From Cymodocea nodosa (Eukaryota; Streptophyta; Magnoliopsida; Alismatales; Cymodoceaceae): DNA of 64,000 bases. Below are positions 10,574 to 22,391 of this stretch, piece by piece (position 1 is the first letter of the stretch; every line of letters starts with the position of its first letter). Both the position numbers and the translations under genes were made by a program. The notes under the pieces were generated by a model. That model made no database searches. It had not been told where the DNA came from and saw only the letters and a list, made by a program, of their open reading frames with translations. The DNA lies in assembly GCA_036874045.1 (NCBI GenBank), contig CM072343.1, positions 7,770,001 to 7,834,000 on the forward strand, given 5' to 3'.

Positions 10574-13539
10574 GGTGTCAAGGAGTTTCAAGCACGTTCA
10601 ACTAAATGGATTGTGGACAGTAGATGCTCAAAGCACATGACAGGTAAGAAAAGCTTTCTTGACTCAGTTAAAAACTTAAGTTCAGGATTTGTTAAGTTTG
10701 GAAATAATGAAAAGTGTAAAATAATTGCAATAGGAAATATTACATCTGAAAATGGTATAATCGAGAATGTCTTGCATGTAAATGGATTAAAACAAAATTT
10801 GTTAAGTGTAGGAAAATTATGTGATAAAGGCTATACTGTTTCTTTTAATGCTAAAAACTGCTACATTATTGATCCTGCCACAAATGAAACAAAATTTACT
10901 GGTATTAGAAATTGCTCAATATATACATTAAATTTTCCATGTGAAAATTCTGCAAGCAATTCCTGTTTGGTAGCAACTGGTGAAGACGATTGGGTGTGGC
11001 ATAGAAGACTTGGTCACATCAATATGAAGAATATCAGAAAGCTATCCACGGGTGCTCTTGTTAGGGGTCTGCCTAAACTCACTTTTAAGAAAGATAATGT
11101 GTGTAGTGAGTGTATGCTAGGGAAGTAGAAGAGAACTGCTCTTCACAACAAAAATGTTGTTTCCACCAAAAGGCCATTAGAATTGCTACATCTAGATTTT
11201 TTTGGTCCTTCTCAAGTATCAAGTCTTGGGGGTCGAAAATATACCTTTGTTATTGTTGATGATTTCTCCAGATTAACTTGGGTAATATTTTTGACACATA
11301 AAAATGAAACTTGCAATGAGTTCAGGAATTTCTGCATAAGAGTTCAGAATCAGAACGAACTAATCGTGAAGAAAATTAGAAGTGATCATGGAGGGGAATT
11401 TGAAAACTATGAATTTGAAAACCATTGTAATTCATTTGGAATTCTACATGAATTCTCCTGTCCTAGAACTCCTGCTCAAAATGGAGTTGTGGAAAGGAAA
11501 AATAGGACTTTACAAGAAATGGCTAGAATTATGTTAAATGTCACGGATCTACCTAAATTTCTCTAGGCAGAAGCTGTAGGAATAGCTTGTCACATTTCCA
11601 ACAGAACTCACATTAGATCCATATTGAATAAGACACCCTTTGAAATTTGGTTCGATAAAACTCCAAATGTTGGCTATTTTAAGACATTTGGATGCAAATG
11701 TTTTGTCTTAAATACAGGAAATGCTAAAGACAAGTTTGATGCTAAGTCTGAACCTACCATACTTGTTGGTTACTCCTCGAGAAGCAAAGCTTACAGAATA
11801 TATTTTGCTGAAGTTAGAAGAGTGGTGGAAAGTATAAATATTCAATTTGATGAAGATCTGATCCAGAATTTTAAAAAGTTGAAGATTTAATATGATAGTG
11901 AAAATGAATACTTTGAAGATGATAACTGCAAGCAGAAACTCAAATCACAAGTGTCAGACCAGAATCTCAACAATAGATATCAGAATCTTAATAGTTGGAA
12001 GTTTAGATCTGATCATCCCGAGAAACAAATAATTGGAAATATATCTAAAGGGGTACAAACTAGGAGCAAAGCACAAGATATCTACAATTTTTGTGCATTT
12101 GTGTCAGAAATAGAGCCAAAATTAGTAGATGAAGCATGTAAGGATACCTACTAGACTATGGCTATGTAGGGAGAATTAAATCAGTTTCAGAAAAATAATG
12201 TTTGGGAACTAGTAGAAAAACCTGTAGGAAAATCCATCATTGGAACTAAATGGATTTTCAAAAATAAATTAGATAAAGAAGGTAATATTCTCAAAAATAA
12301 AGCTCGATTAGTTGCTCAAGGCTACAATCAGCAGGAAGGCATTGACTATGAAGAAACTTTTGCTCCCGTAGCTAGAATTGAAGCTATCAGAATGCTGCTT
12401 GCTTTTGCAAGTAGTATGAAGATAAGATTGTTTCAAATGGATGTGAAAAGTGCATTCTTCAATGGAGAAATTCAGGAAGAAGTGTTTGTCAAACAACCTC
12501 TTCGATTTGAAGATGAATTCAAGCCGAATCATGTCTTCATACTAAGAAAGGCTCTTTATGGTCTAAAACAGGCACCTAGAGCATGATATATGTTGATGAT
12601 ATAGTCTTTGGAGCCACTTCAGAAGATCTCTGCCATGAATTTCAGAATTTGATGAAAAATAAATTCGAAATGAGCATGATGGGAGAATTGAAGTTTTTCT
12701 TGGGATTACAGATTCATCAAGTGCATAATGGTATCTTTGTCAACCAAGAAAAATACTGCAAAGAGATGTTGAAGAAATTTGGTTATGAAAACATCAAATC
12801 CGCAAATACTCCAATGAGTTCAAGCATTAAAATAGAAATGGATGATTCAAGTGTTGTAGTGGATTAAAGGCAATATAGAGGTATGATTGGATCCCTGTTA
12901 TACCTTTCAGCTAGCAGGCTAGATATTATGTTTAGTGTATGCTTGTATGCTAGATTTCAAGCATCACCAAAGGAATCACATTTGAAATCAGTCAAAAGGA
13001 TTTTCAGATATCTACAAGGAACAAAAGATTTTAGATTATTCTACTCAACTGACAGTAGTTTGATTTTAACAGGCTATAGTGATGCAGATTATGCAGGCAG
13101 CAGATCTGATGGAAAAAGCACTAGTGGTACTTGTCAATTACTTAGATGTTCTTTAATCTCATGGTTCAATAGGAAACAAAATTGTATAGTTTTATCCACT
13201 ACTGAAGCTGAGTATATTGCAGCTGGTTTGTGTTGTGCACAAATCCTTTGGATGTAGCAAACTCTAGCAGATTACAGATTGAAAATTCAGAATTCAATCA
13301 TATTTTGTGATAACAGCAGTGCAATCAGTCTATCTAAGAATACAGTACTTCATTCCAAAGACAAGCATATCGAGATCAGACATCATTTTCTAAGAGATCA
13401 TGTGGAGAAAGGGAACATTTCACTTAAGTTTGTGCCAACAGAAAATCAACTTGCAGATATTTTCACCAAACCTTTAAATGAATCAACTTTTAATCATATT
13501 AGACGAAATCTAGGAATATGCTATTTACAAGATCTTTAA
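10574..13539 (+). pseudogene. pol of SIRE-b (protease, integrase, RT, RNase H), broken
   Basis: Protease motif near 10613 reads DSRCSKHM, with the active-site Gly replaced by Arg. GAG-pre-integrase WHRRLGHINMKN at 10997; integrase HLDFFGP at 11186, SDHGGEFE at 11381 and ERKNRTLQE at 11495 keep the D, D, E residues. In-frame stops are at 11126, 11564 (Trp codon) and 11888, and near 12152-12168. The RT palm has MDVKSAFFNG at 12440. A deletion at 12585 removes the stretch between KQAPRA and YVDDIVFG and shifts frame. RNase H has GYSDADYAG (13072), STTEAEYIAA (13195) and CDNSSAISLS (13306). Ends CYLQDL at 13539. Confidence 0.9.
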
Positions 13540-13936
13540 ATATTTTTTTCTTCATCAAGCTCACCATATGGGAGCTTGCTTTCTGCTAACCTAGTCTTGT
13601 AGGATACAGTCAATATCAGTTTTATAGAAAATCAGTTTTACAGTCCTCACCTTTTTTATAATGACAAAAAGGGGGAGAAGAATTTGGAAATTTGTCAAGT
13701 ATGTATTTCCAGCAAGAATTGAAAGAGAATTATTAAAAGGAGAAGAGAAACTCAGCACACAGTTAGGGGGAGAAGTTTGCTCAAAGTCAGGGGGAGGAAT
13801 CCCTCCTCGTTAGTGTAGTATTGATAAATTCCTATTTTATGTTTCTCTATGTGACTAAATGTATAGAAATACACTAGGGAGTGAAATACATGTAAATAAT
13901 TGTAAAGGTTTTTGTCATTATCAAAAAGGGGAAGAT
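13540..13936 (+). other. post-pol spacer and polypurine tract of SIRE-b
   Basis: No gene. G-rich purine runs occur at 13666-13680 (AAAAAGGGGGAGAAG), 13765-13775 and 13789-13798. The terminal tract AAAAAGGGGAAGAT at 13923-13936 directly precedes the 3' LTR and is the plus-strand primer. The extra upstream runs are typical of SIRE spacers and could prime as well; that is inference. Confidence 0.8.
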
Positions 13937-15757
13937 TGTTAGAACCCAAGTAATTTGATAATGCAAAACCTATCTGAGGAAACATATTGTATTTCACAGT
14001 TAAGTCTGCACTGCATTAGATCAAAAGGCTGTTAGAACAAATTCCAAGCAGATGAACAGATCGAGAAGGTTCCAGATGATAATACTTTCAAGATACAGCA
14101 AAATCGGACAATTACAAGTTCAAGTATCCAAAGAGTAAAACAGCAGCAAGACTATCAGACAATTAGAAGGATAACTATCTGAATTTTACAAAGCCTTCGG
14201 AGAGGTATTAAATCAGATAGTTAAGTTGGTTGAATGATCGGAGAGTTATGAAGTTAACTATTCGAAAGAAAAAGGAAAATCAGAAAGTTAGAAAGGTTAA
14301 CTATCCGAAACTTAAGTCATTCAATAAATCATGTGTAGAAATACAGAACGGAAGCTTAAAAGACTTGTCAGAGAGTTAGATAACTATCCGAGTTTTCTTT
14401 CCGAAGGATTAAATAACTATTTGAGCTTTTGGTAAGTTATAGGCATAACTTTCCAGAACTTAAGTCATTTTATTATGCACGTGTAAAATGGAGAAGCCGG
14501 TAGTTGAAAGCTTAAAAGGGAAAATCGGAGAGTTAGAAAGATAACTATCCGAAATTTCAAGAGAGTTTCGGTGAGTTACAGTTTAACTATCTGAAACTTA
14601 AGTCATTGAATTTCCCAGGTGCAGAATTCCAGACAGATGCTTAAATGGGTTTTCAGAGAGTTAGAAAGATAACTATCCGAAATTTCAAAAGAGTTTCGGT
14701 TAGTTACAGTTTAACCATTCGAAACTTAAGTCATTGAATTTCCCACGTGCAGAATTCCAAAGAGTGGCTCAAATAAGTTTTCGGAGAGTTAGAAAAATAA
14801 CTATCCGAAATCCTGAAGCATTTCGGTGAGTTACAGGGATAACCTTTCGAAACTTAAGTCAACCCTTTATGCACGTGTTGAATTAAAGCAATTGGAAAGT
14901 TAAAAGAGGGCTACTGTAGCCAACTATCCAACAGTTATATAACTGTTCGGTGAGTTACAGTTATAAGTATCCGATTGAATGACAACTCGTAGTAAATATT
15001 CTGGAATCCTACCTGGAAGAAAGTTTAAGTGATCTTTCGGTGAGTTATAGATTTTCTTTGGAGAGTTACACCGCTAACTATCCGAAAAGTTAGGAAAATC
15101 GGTAAGACATCTTGAAATAACTTTCTGAATGGTAACTTACCGTATTTGACTGATGTCTACTCAAGTACAACAGAATACATCCGTTGACAGAGAAATATGA
15201 TCATTGTACCTTTGGTATAAATATGAGGAGTTTAAGAATGGAAAACATAGACAACAGATATACCATATACAGTGAGCTACACTCCAATTCCATTTACACT
15301 CAAGTCTGCAAACAGTGAAGCATATTCTAAAGATCCACTACAGAAAAAGCTCTATGCGCCAAAACTCTTATTGAAGGATTAAAGTTGTTGGTTCATGGCT
15401 TCAACCTGAAAGCTACATACAATATTGGTTTGAGTTTCGACCTGAAAACTCTAGAGGTTGGTTTACTAAAGTTTATACCTGAAAACTTCTATGTAGTTGG
15501 TTCTTGCTTTGACCTGAAAGCAAGTGTGTAAGTGTTGAAACACTTAGTGAAGCCCAAGTGAATCTTGGGGGTGGACTAGCCAAGTTGGTGAACCACCTAA
15601 AAATTTGCTGTGTGTTTCTTGTCTCTACTGATTTGCATTCACTTAGTTTCATCTCATTACATTTCTGTTGAATCATTCGATTCAACATCAAAAGAATTTT
15701 AAAAACTACACACTTTCATCATTCACCCCCGCTCTAGTGAGCCTATCGATCCTAACA
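13937..15757 (+). repeat. 3' LTR of SIRE-b (1821 bp, complete)
   Basis: TGTTAGAACCC start, GATCCTAACA end, followed by the gattt duplication. It gives the full-length LTR for this family. It includes the TTGGTTCATGGCTTCAACCTG region near 15390, which identifies 32490-34063 as a relative. Confidence 0.93.
14525..14890 (+). repeat. 128-bp tandem repeat in the SIRE-b 3' LTR
   Basis: Units start at 14525, 14653 and 14781 with the same 128-bp period and the same paired inverted 11-mers as in the 5' LTR, so the array predates this insertion. Confidence 0.85.
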
Positions 15758-15762
15758 GATTT
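15758..15762 (+). other. target-site duplication of SIRE-b (right)
   Basis: gattt, matching 7926-7930. The a2 gag continues in register immediately after it (GATTTTGCTGACTAGG). Confidence 0.92.
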
Positions 15763-17295
15763 GATTTTGCTGACTAGGAAATTCAAGAAAGCATGGAAAG
15801 CTAGGAAATAGTGAAGGAACAAAAATGATAAATCCTCAATGTCAAAATCACTAAATGACAAGAATTCTTCATCTAGAAACTATGTATGTTACAAGTGCAA
15901 GAAACCTGGACATCTTTCTCTAGATTATCCTATAAGGAAAAATGAAAAGCATAGTAGGACAAATCAGAAGAATACGGCTCAGAAAATCCAGAAAAAGTTT
16001 TACAAGAAAAAGGCTTTGAAGGTCACTTGGGATGACACGTCAGAAGAGTCTGAATTTGAGGAATTACCATCAAAATCTTCACATTCAAAAGAAGAACAAG
16101 AGTTAGAAGATGTTTCTCATGTGTGCTTCATGGCAAATGAGTCTGAGGTAATATCTGATCCTGACAGTCACTCAGATTTTAACTTTGATGAATTATTATG
16201 TGCTTATCATGCATTATTACAAAAACTTAAAGTTTGTTAACTGGAAAATAAGAATATTAGAAATTCTTTGTCCATTTTGGAAGAAGAAAATTGTTTCCTG
16301 TCTACTATTTTAGAAAAGTTTAAATGTGATAATGAAAATTATGCTAGAGATTTGCACAAATTTAGATTTAATGAATGTGTCTTACATGAACAAATATAGA
16401 ATTCAAATGTTGAAAAATTAAAGATAGAGTCTGAAAATTAAATGTTGAGAAACAACATAAATGATCTTGAGTTAGAGATTGATAGATTAAAAATGAGAGA
16501 GCTAGATTTAAATTCTACCATTGAGAAATGGAATTTAAGTCAAACTAAGTTAGATAAACTAACTAGTACCCCTATAGTGTCATATAAATTTGGCTTAGGA
16601 TTTGATTATCCTGAATATCTTGAATCTTAAGCCAATAAAGGATTTATTAGTTGCAATTCAAGTAAATCTAAAACTAAAATTCCTTTTATCATGAAACAAG
16701 GAAATAAATATGTAGAAGTAGGTACTTCAAGGGATGAATCATGCAGTAATAATATAAACCAATGTAATTTATCTAAATGTACTTCTAACATGACTATAAA
16801 TGTTTCTAAATATCTTGTTTCTTGTTTTGGAAATTCAATCACTAATGTTTCAAAAATGTCAAACAATTGTAGTAAACTGAAAATTCAGAAATCTGAGCAT
16901 GAAATTCAAAACTTTGGTGTTAGACCAATTAATCATTCTACATGTTCTTTATATGAAAATTTTTTTGTAGAAAAGGATTTTGTATGTACTGAAAATTCAA
17001 ATACAAGTACAAAATCTTGGTTTAAACTTACTGAAATGTATGAGCATGACCAAAATAAATTAACATCTGATAAAAATCGGCTTGGTCTTGGTTATACTAC
17101 ATTTGAAAACAAAAAGAATGATTATAAGAGAAATAATGCTATAAGTAAGTATGATGCAAATGATAAATCAGTTGTACTTACAACTAATAAGAATGTAAAT
17201 GATAATGTTAAACTATTTTTAAACAAAAAGAAGAAATATGCGTTTAATGAACTTGGTCCTCAACAACATTGGGTACCAAGAAATAGTTCTTCTTA
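15763..17295 (+). pseudogene. gag of SIRE copy a2, second half
   Basis: Resumes with LILLTRKFKKAWKARK, followed by two adjacent stops (15808-15813). Zinc knuckle at about 15892-15935 reads CYKCKKPGHLSLDY, with the last Cys changed to Tyr. Acidic stretch 16030-16180, stops at 16238 and 16397, coiled coil 16442-16560. Then come a Ser/Asn/Lys-rich tail and the terminal GPQQHWVPRN with TAA at 17294. All pieces from 15839 to 18133 lie in one frame, so gag and pol are separated only by stops here. Confidence 0.87.
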
Positions 17296-17314
17296 ATTTG
17301 TTTTGTAGGAGGAA

Positions 17315-18133
17315 CCAACATCAAAATGGATCTTGGATAGTGGAGCATCAAGTCACATGACCGGACAGAAAAGTTTATTGAAAAATTTTACAAATACCAA
17401 GAAAGGAAATGTTACATTTGGAAACAAAAGCAAGGATAAAATCATAGGTATGGGCAATGTTCAAATAACTTTGACTTGTGTTATTTTGAATGTACTATTT
17501 GTAGAAAACCTAGGACTTAATCTACTAAGTGTTATAAAACTAACTGATAATGGATATTATGTATTATTTGAAGAAAATGTATGCAAAATTATTGATAAAA
17601 GTACAGATGAACTTAAGTTTATTGCTAAAAGAAAAGGTTCTGTATGTATTTTATGTTTCCCTTCTAGTGTAGTTGATTTAAATTCATATTTGCTAGCTGA
17701 AACTAGTGATGCATATCTATGGCATAGAAGGATCGGGCATATAAATATGAAATTATTGCATAAATTATCTAGAAAACATTTACTGAGAGGTTTACCAAAA
17801 ATTAAATACTCAAAGGATTTTATGTGTGATGCATGTGAGTTAAGTAAACTTCATAAAAACTCTTTTAAATCCAAAACTGATATATCAAGCAAGAGAGTCT
17901 TAGAACTTATACATATGGATCTATTTGGACCAATAAGAATCATGAGTCTTGGTGGTAAAAGGTATGTATTTGTTTTAGTAGATGACTTCTCTAGATACAC
18001 TTGGGTATATTTTCTAGCATCTAAGACAGAAGTTTTTGAAAAATTTAAAATGTTTTGCAGTTTTGTTCAAAATGAATAAAGTGACTCTATTCAAAAACTT
18101 CAGAGTGATCATGGTACTGAATTTGATAATGAT
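17315..18133 (+). pseudogene. pol of SIRE copy a2, protease to mid-integrase, truncated
   Basis: Protease motif LDSGASSHMTG at 17330 is intact. GAG-pre-integrase LWHRRIGHINMKLL is at 17719 with the CDAC zinc pair at 17827. Integrase starts HMDLFGP (first catalytic Asp, 17913) and reaches SDHGTEFDND (second Asp), with a stop at 18077. It is cut at 18133 by a Tat LTR, before the catalytic Glu. Confidence 0.9.
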
Positions 18134-19933
18134 TGTTTGGAATGAAAAAATGCATAATATTAACAGTTAAATGATGGTTAATTGCATAATATTTAGCTTA
18201 TCATATGAGAATTAAGCCATTATGTTATAATTGCACTATTATATGTTTTAATGAAAGAATCTGCATAATTTCAGGGAATTAATGTTAATTTAGTACAATT
18301 CTAAACTATCAGTAAATTACAGGCTGTGAAGTTCATAAGTATTCGAATTTTCTATTATTTCGAAGAGTTATAATGAATGTACCGAACAATTATGTTTTAA
18401 AGAATATTTTATTATTTCCTGAATTACACGTGTTGAAACCTCAATACATTGACTTAAGTGGATTTTCGGTAAGTTGTCTATTAACTATCCGAAATGCATC
18501 TAGGCATCGGATAGTTAGATTTGTAAGTGTCTGAAATATCTCTTTATTATAAAACTGCTTAAGGACACGTGTCATAATCTGAAAGCTTGACTTAAGTTAT
18601 CTTTCAGAAGGTTATCTGTTAACTATCCGAAATGTATATAAGTTTCGAATACTTATGGTTGTAACTATCCGAAACATCTAAACTTGTTATTTTATTGCAC
18701 GTGTTTTATAGTTAAATCAACGAAGTAAGTCCGTTGAGTTATATGTAACTCCACAAATCATATATTTTCTAATATGCCACTATAGCAGTTGCAGAAACAA
18801 GACATTCGAAGGAAGACCACGATTACATGTATCACACAGGAATTCACTCGTGGAATGAAGAAGAAATCACCATCGTTGATATGAATGAAGGAAATCTAAC
18901 CGATCAATTAAGTGAGAGCAGTTACTACTGTAAGAAATATAAAAGACATAGAAAAAGTGGGTTGGAGAACCGCACTAACTACAAGTAGCGTCGGAAGTTT
19001 CCTGAAGCTCCACACCATCACCACCATCATCACCACACCACTACCATCCACACCACCATAATCACCAACCATCGGAGGTCTGTGAGGATACTTTCCTAAT
19101 GTCGGGTCGATTCTGAGCTAAAGACGGTGCCTGACAACCATTGTGAGGAGTGATTGCGTCACAGGAAGGGAAGCCATTTTCACCAAGCATCGACTCATAT
19201 CTCGGGAGATCGTAAAGCTTCTAGCCTTGGTTTCAGGTTAATGCTAGTATGCTAAGGAGGAGATCATCTTGCAATTCTGGACTCGCAATTCTATAGGGAG
19301 AGGAGATAGGATTGTAAGTGATTAAATTTTTAGTGGTGTAATCATGTCGCACGTAGTGATGGAAGTTTTTACTATTGATAGAGATTTTTACATTTCACTT
19401 TTCATTCATCTTCAGGAACATATTAAAAACAAAAACACCAAAAACAACTACCTATTTGTGTTCACATTTAGTATGTAAGTGTTGTATTGTTTGTTTTGTA
19501 TTGTGATTAATGTTATCATTATCCGTATTGTGAATGTTTTATGTTTGATTGATTAGAAAATAGAGAATAGTTTTATAGTTTATTGAAATTGATTCATTCC
19601 AGATACTTAAAGATTTCAATGGTTACTGTTTGAAATATCTAAATGTTAGTGTTGCTTAATGATAAATCTAATCTTAACTAGCATCAAAGAGCTTAATTGA
19701 TGTTTTTTACAATCTGTGGAATCGCCCAATGGTTGGCCGAATTCCTCTATAATTAATAGTATTGTTAGACTCGTGGTGTTAATTTAAGTCCACGAGGTTA
19801 GTTTGTTAAGTTAGCCATAATTCCACGAACTAGGTTTGTTGTGTTAACTGTAATTCAATGGAGTGTTTTACTAAACACATAAATTCCAATATAAAAATTG
19901 AAGCAGTACAAAATTCTTACTCTATCTCTCTAT
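18134..19933 (+). repeat. Tat-type gypsy LTR fragment (about 1.8 kb)
   Basis: TGTTTGGAATGAAAAAATGC start, homologous to 3746-5434 and to the minus-strand LTR 30282-32489. The TATA box is at 18937-18945. It carries TCGGATAGTTA/TAACTATCCGA words at 18464-18670 and Tat-type TCGTGG/TTGTTA words at 19770-19860. It ends where a second LTR start appears at 19934, so its last few hundred bases and internal DNA are missing. Confidence 0.85.
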
Positions 19934-20457
19934 GGGATTGTTTAGAATGAAAAAGTGGATAATATTAACGGTTAAATGATGGTTAATTGCATAATATTTA
20001 GCTTACCATATGAGAATTAAGCCATTATGTTATAATTGCACTGTTATATGCTTTAATTAAAGAATCTGCTTAATTTCAGTGAATTAATGTTAATTTAGTA
20101 CATTTCTGAACTGTCGGTAAGTTGTAGGCTGTGAAATCCTTAAGTATCCGAATTTTTTGATATTTCGGACAGTTATGTTTAACATACCAAACATGTTTCA
20201 GACAGTTATGTTTAACATACCGAACATGTTTCAGACAGTTATGTTTAACATACCGAACTTGTATCAGATATTTATGTTTAAATTGCCAAACAGTTATGCT
20301 TTAAAAGAATATTTTATTATTTCCTAAAGTACACGTGTCGAAACCATAATGCATGACGTAAGTGAACTTTCGATGAGTTATCTATAACTATCTGAAATTG
20401 CAGCTGGGCATCGGATAGTTATATGTGTAACTCTCTGAAATCTCCTTTTATTTAGGG
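19934..20457 (+). repeat. second Tat-type LTR, first about 520 bp only
   Basis: TGTTTAGAATGAAAAAGTGG start. It follows the LTR consensus to CTTTTATTTA and then jumps directly into reverse transcriptase coding sequence. It contains three near-identical 34-bp strings (CAGACAGTTATGTTTAACAT) at 20160-20260. Confidence 0.85.
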
Positions 20458-21755
20458 ATGATTTTACTATTTATGGAACTTCATATGAAGTGTGTTTAAA
20501 CAATTTAGACCAAGTATTAAAACACTATAGAAAAAAGTCTGGTTCTGAATTGGAAAAAATGTCACTTCATGGTTAAACAAGGAATAGTCTTGGGGTATGT
20601 TGTTTCAAAGAAAGGGTTGGAAGTAGATAAAGCTAAAATAGAAGTAATTTCTAATCTACTAGAACCTAAATCAGTAAAAGACATTAGATCATTTCTAGGA
20701 CATGCTGGATTTTATAGAAGATTTATTAAAGATTTTAGCAAAATAGTTAGACCTTTAATTAATCTATTAAAAGATGTCCCATTTAACTTTGATAAAAATT
20801 GCAAAGAAGCATTTTTCAAGCTTAAAACTAGCTTAATTTCAACTCCTATAATACAAGAACCTGATTGGAGCCATCCATTTGAATTAACGTGCGATGCATC
20901 TGATTTTGCTGTAGGAGAAGTGTTGGGACAGAAGATAGAAAAATCTCCTAAAGTGATTCATTATGCGAGCAAAATCTTAAATGATGCTCAAGTTAATTAC
21001 ACAACTACTGAAAAAGAGTTGTTAGCTGTAGTGTTTGCCTTAGAAAAGTTTAGATCATATTTGATTGGAGCTAAAGTGATAGTATACACGGATCATTCAA
21101 CTTTAAATCACCTAATAGCAAAGAAAGAGACCAAACCTAGATATATCTGGTGCATATTATTATTACAAGAATTTGATCTAGAGATTAAAGATAAAAAAGG
21201 TTGTGAGAATAGTAGATCATTTATCAAGATTACAAATATAAAAATCAAATATTGAAATTAAGGATAATTTTCCTGATAAACAACTAATGACCATCAACAC
21301 AATGCCTTGGTATGTAGACATGGTTAATTACTTAGTTACTAGTTTAACACCTAAGGATTGGAATAGTCAGGATAATAAATTATTCTTTTCAAGAGTAAAA
21401 TATTACTATTGGGAAGACCCATACTTATTTAAAAAATGTCCTGACCTGGTTTTAAGGAGGTGTGTTCCAGAAACTAAATATCAGAGCATATTGTCTTTCT
21501 ATCATGACCAAGCATGTGGAGGGCATTTTGGTTTAGGGAAAACTGCTGCTAAAATTCTGCAATGCGGTTTTTATTGGACAACACTATTTAAAGATGCTCA
21601 TAAATACTGCTTAAGTTGTTTAAGATGTCAACAAATAGGAAGAATATCAAAGAGGAATATGCTGCCTCTTAATCCTATTGTTGAGGTTGAAATCTTTGAT
21701 GTGTGGGGAATAGATTTTATGGGTCCATTTCCTATGTCTAATCAATTTAGTTATA
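20458..21755 (+). pseudogene. Tat/Athila-type gypsy pol remnant: RT end, RNase H, integrase start
   Basis: Opens with the RT active-site region DDFTIYGTSY (20460). A frameshift or stop follows near 20565. RT thumb motif [20 protein letters not shown] is at 20572 and [16 protein letters not shown] at 20692. RNase H keeps CDASD (20890), TEKELLA (21010) and YTDHS (21086). A stop and frameshift lie near 21250. Integrase follows with the HHCC zinc finger (H and H around 21505-21530, C and C at 21610-21630) and the first catalytic Asp in GIDFMGPFP (21709). The frame is lost at the junction with an LTR piece near 21756. Confidence 0.9.
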
Positions 21756-22177
21756 AGAAAATTTAGTGAAGCATAAAAAGGTATGATTTTCGTCACTAAA
21801 GATTTGAAGTGTCAGAAGAAAGCAAATTTGGTGAAGCATAAAAAGACAAGATATTCGTCACTAAAGAATTGTTGAAGAAGAAAGAAGAAGAAGAAGAAGA
21901 AAGATCTCAAACAGGGAGAAATGTTTTAAATTCTGCAAATTAGTTTTCTCTGTTCGTAGTTATGAAATTGTATAGATGAAACATGGTATCGAAATATAAT
22001 TGCATCTACAATTTCTGAGGAGAATTGAATTGTATAGTGCAATTGAAATCTTGAATCAAAATGATTTTATGAAAACAATGTCTCGACTTATTTTTGAGTT
22101 TTAAAGTTTCAATTATATTTCAGAAAATATTAAAAATACACCATTCACCCCCCTCTTGTTTAGCCATACGATCCTAC
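21756..22177 (+). repeat. SIRE family-a LTR tail
   Basis: Matches the last 420 bases of the a2 LTR (from GAAAATTTAGTGAAGCA to CCATACGATCCTACA). It includes a (GAA)n purine run at 21870-21903 and the CACCCCCCTCTTG block. No primer site follows: the next base starts a minus-strand Tat LTR, so this may be the outer end of a 3' LTR. Confidence 0.85.
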
Positions 22178-22383
22178 ATTAAGAATTTCAAAGCCTGCAA
22201 CTTATTGACAGTTTAGAAATGTACTAAATTGACATTAATTCCCCAAAATTAAGTAGATTCTTCAATTAAAGCATATAACAGTGCAATTATAACTTAATGG
22301 CTTAATTCTCATATGATAAGCTAAATATTATGCAATTAACCATCATTTAACCATTAATAATATGCACTTTTTCGTTCTAAACA
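22178..22383 (-). repeat. 3' LTR of the F-box-carrying Tat element, truncated
   Basis: Starts TGTTTAGAACG at 22383 on the minus strand and matches 32489-32284. It is cut at 22178 by the SIRE LTR tail. Confidence 0.9.
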
Positions 22384-22391
22384 CTTCCCCC
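22384..22391 (-). other. polypurine tract of the F-box-carrying Tat element
   Basis: GGGGGAAG directly before the TGTTTAG LTR start, preceded by a GGGACTAGCAAAATTTAGGT-type string that recurs near 42890. Confidence 0.85.

Larger units (their letters stand above)
7931..15757 (+). mobile_element. SIRE-b Ty1/copia element nested in a2 gag
   Basis: A two-LTR copia element with both termini (TGTTAGAACCC ... CCTAACA) and a 5-bp duplication. Order: truncated 5' LTR 7931-9360, gag, pol, polypurine tract, 3' LTR 13937-15757. An internal deletion removed the end of the 5' LTR, the primer site and the gag start. Hand comparison of the first 250 LTR bases gives about 15 differences, mostly transitions, so it is not a very recent insertion. 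Confidence 0.93.
5435..18133 (+). mobile_element. SIRE-type copia copy a2, split by SIRE-b and cut by a Tat LTR
   Basis: LTR 5435-7004, primer site 7007, gag 7205-7930 and 15763-17295, protease-integrase 17315-18133. SIRE-b inserted in the gag at 7930/15758. A Tat LTR begins at 18134 inside the integrase coding region, and the rest of pol and the 3' LTR are absent. The target site is the Tat LTR 3746-5434. Confidence 0.88.
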
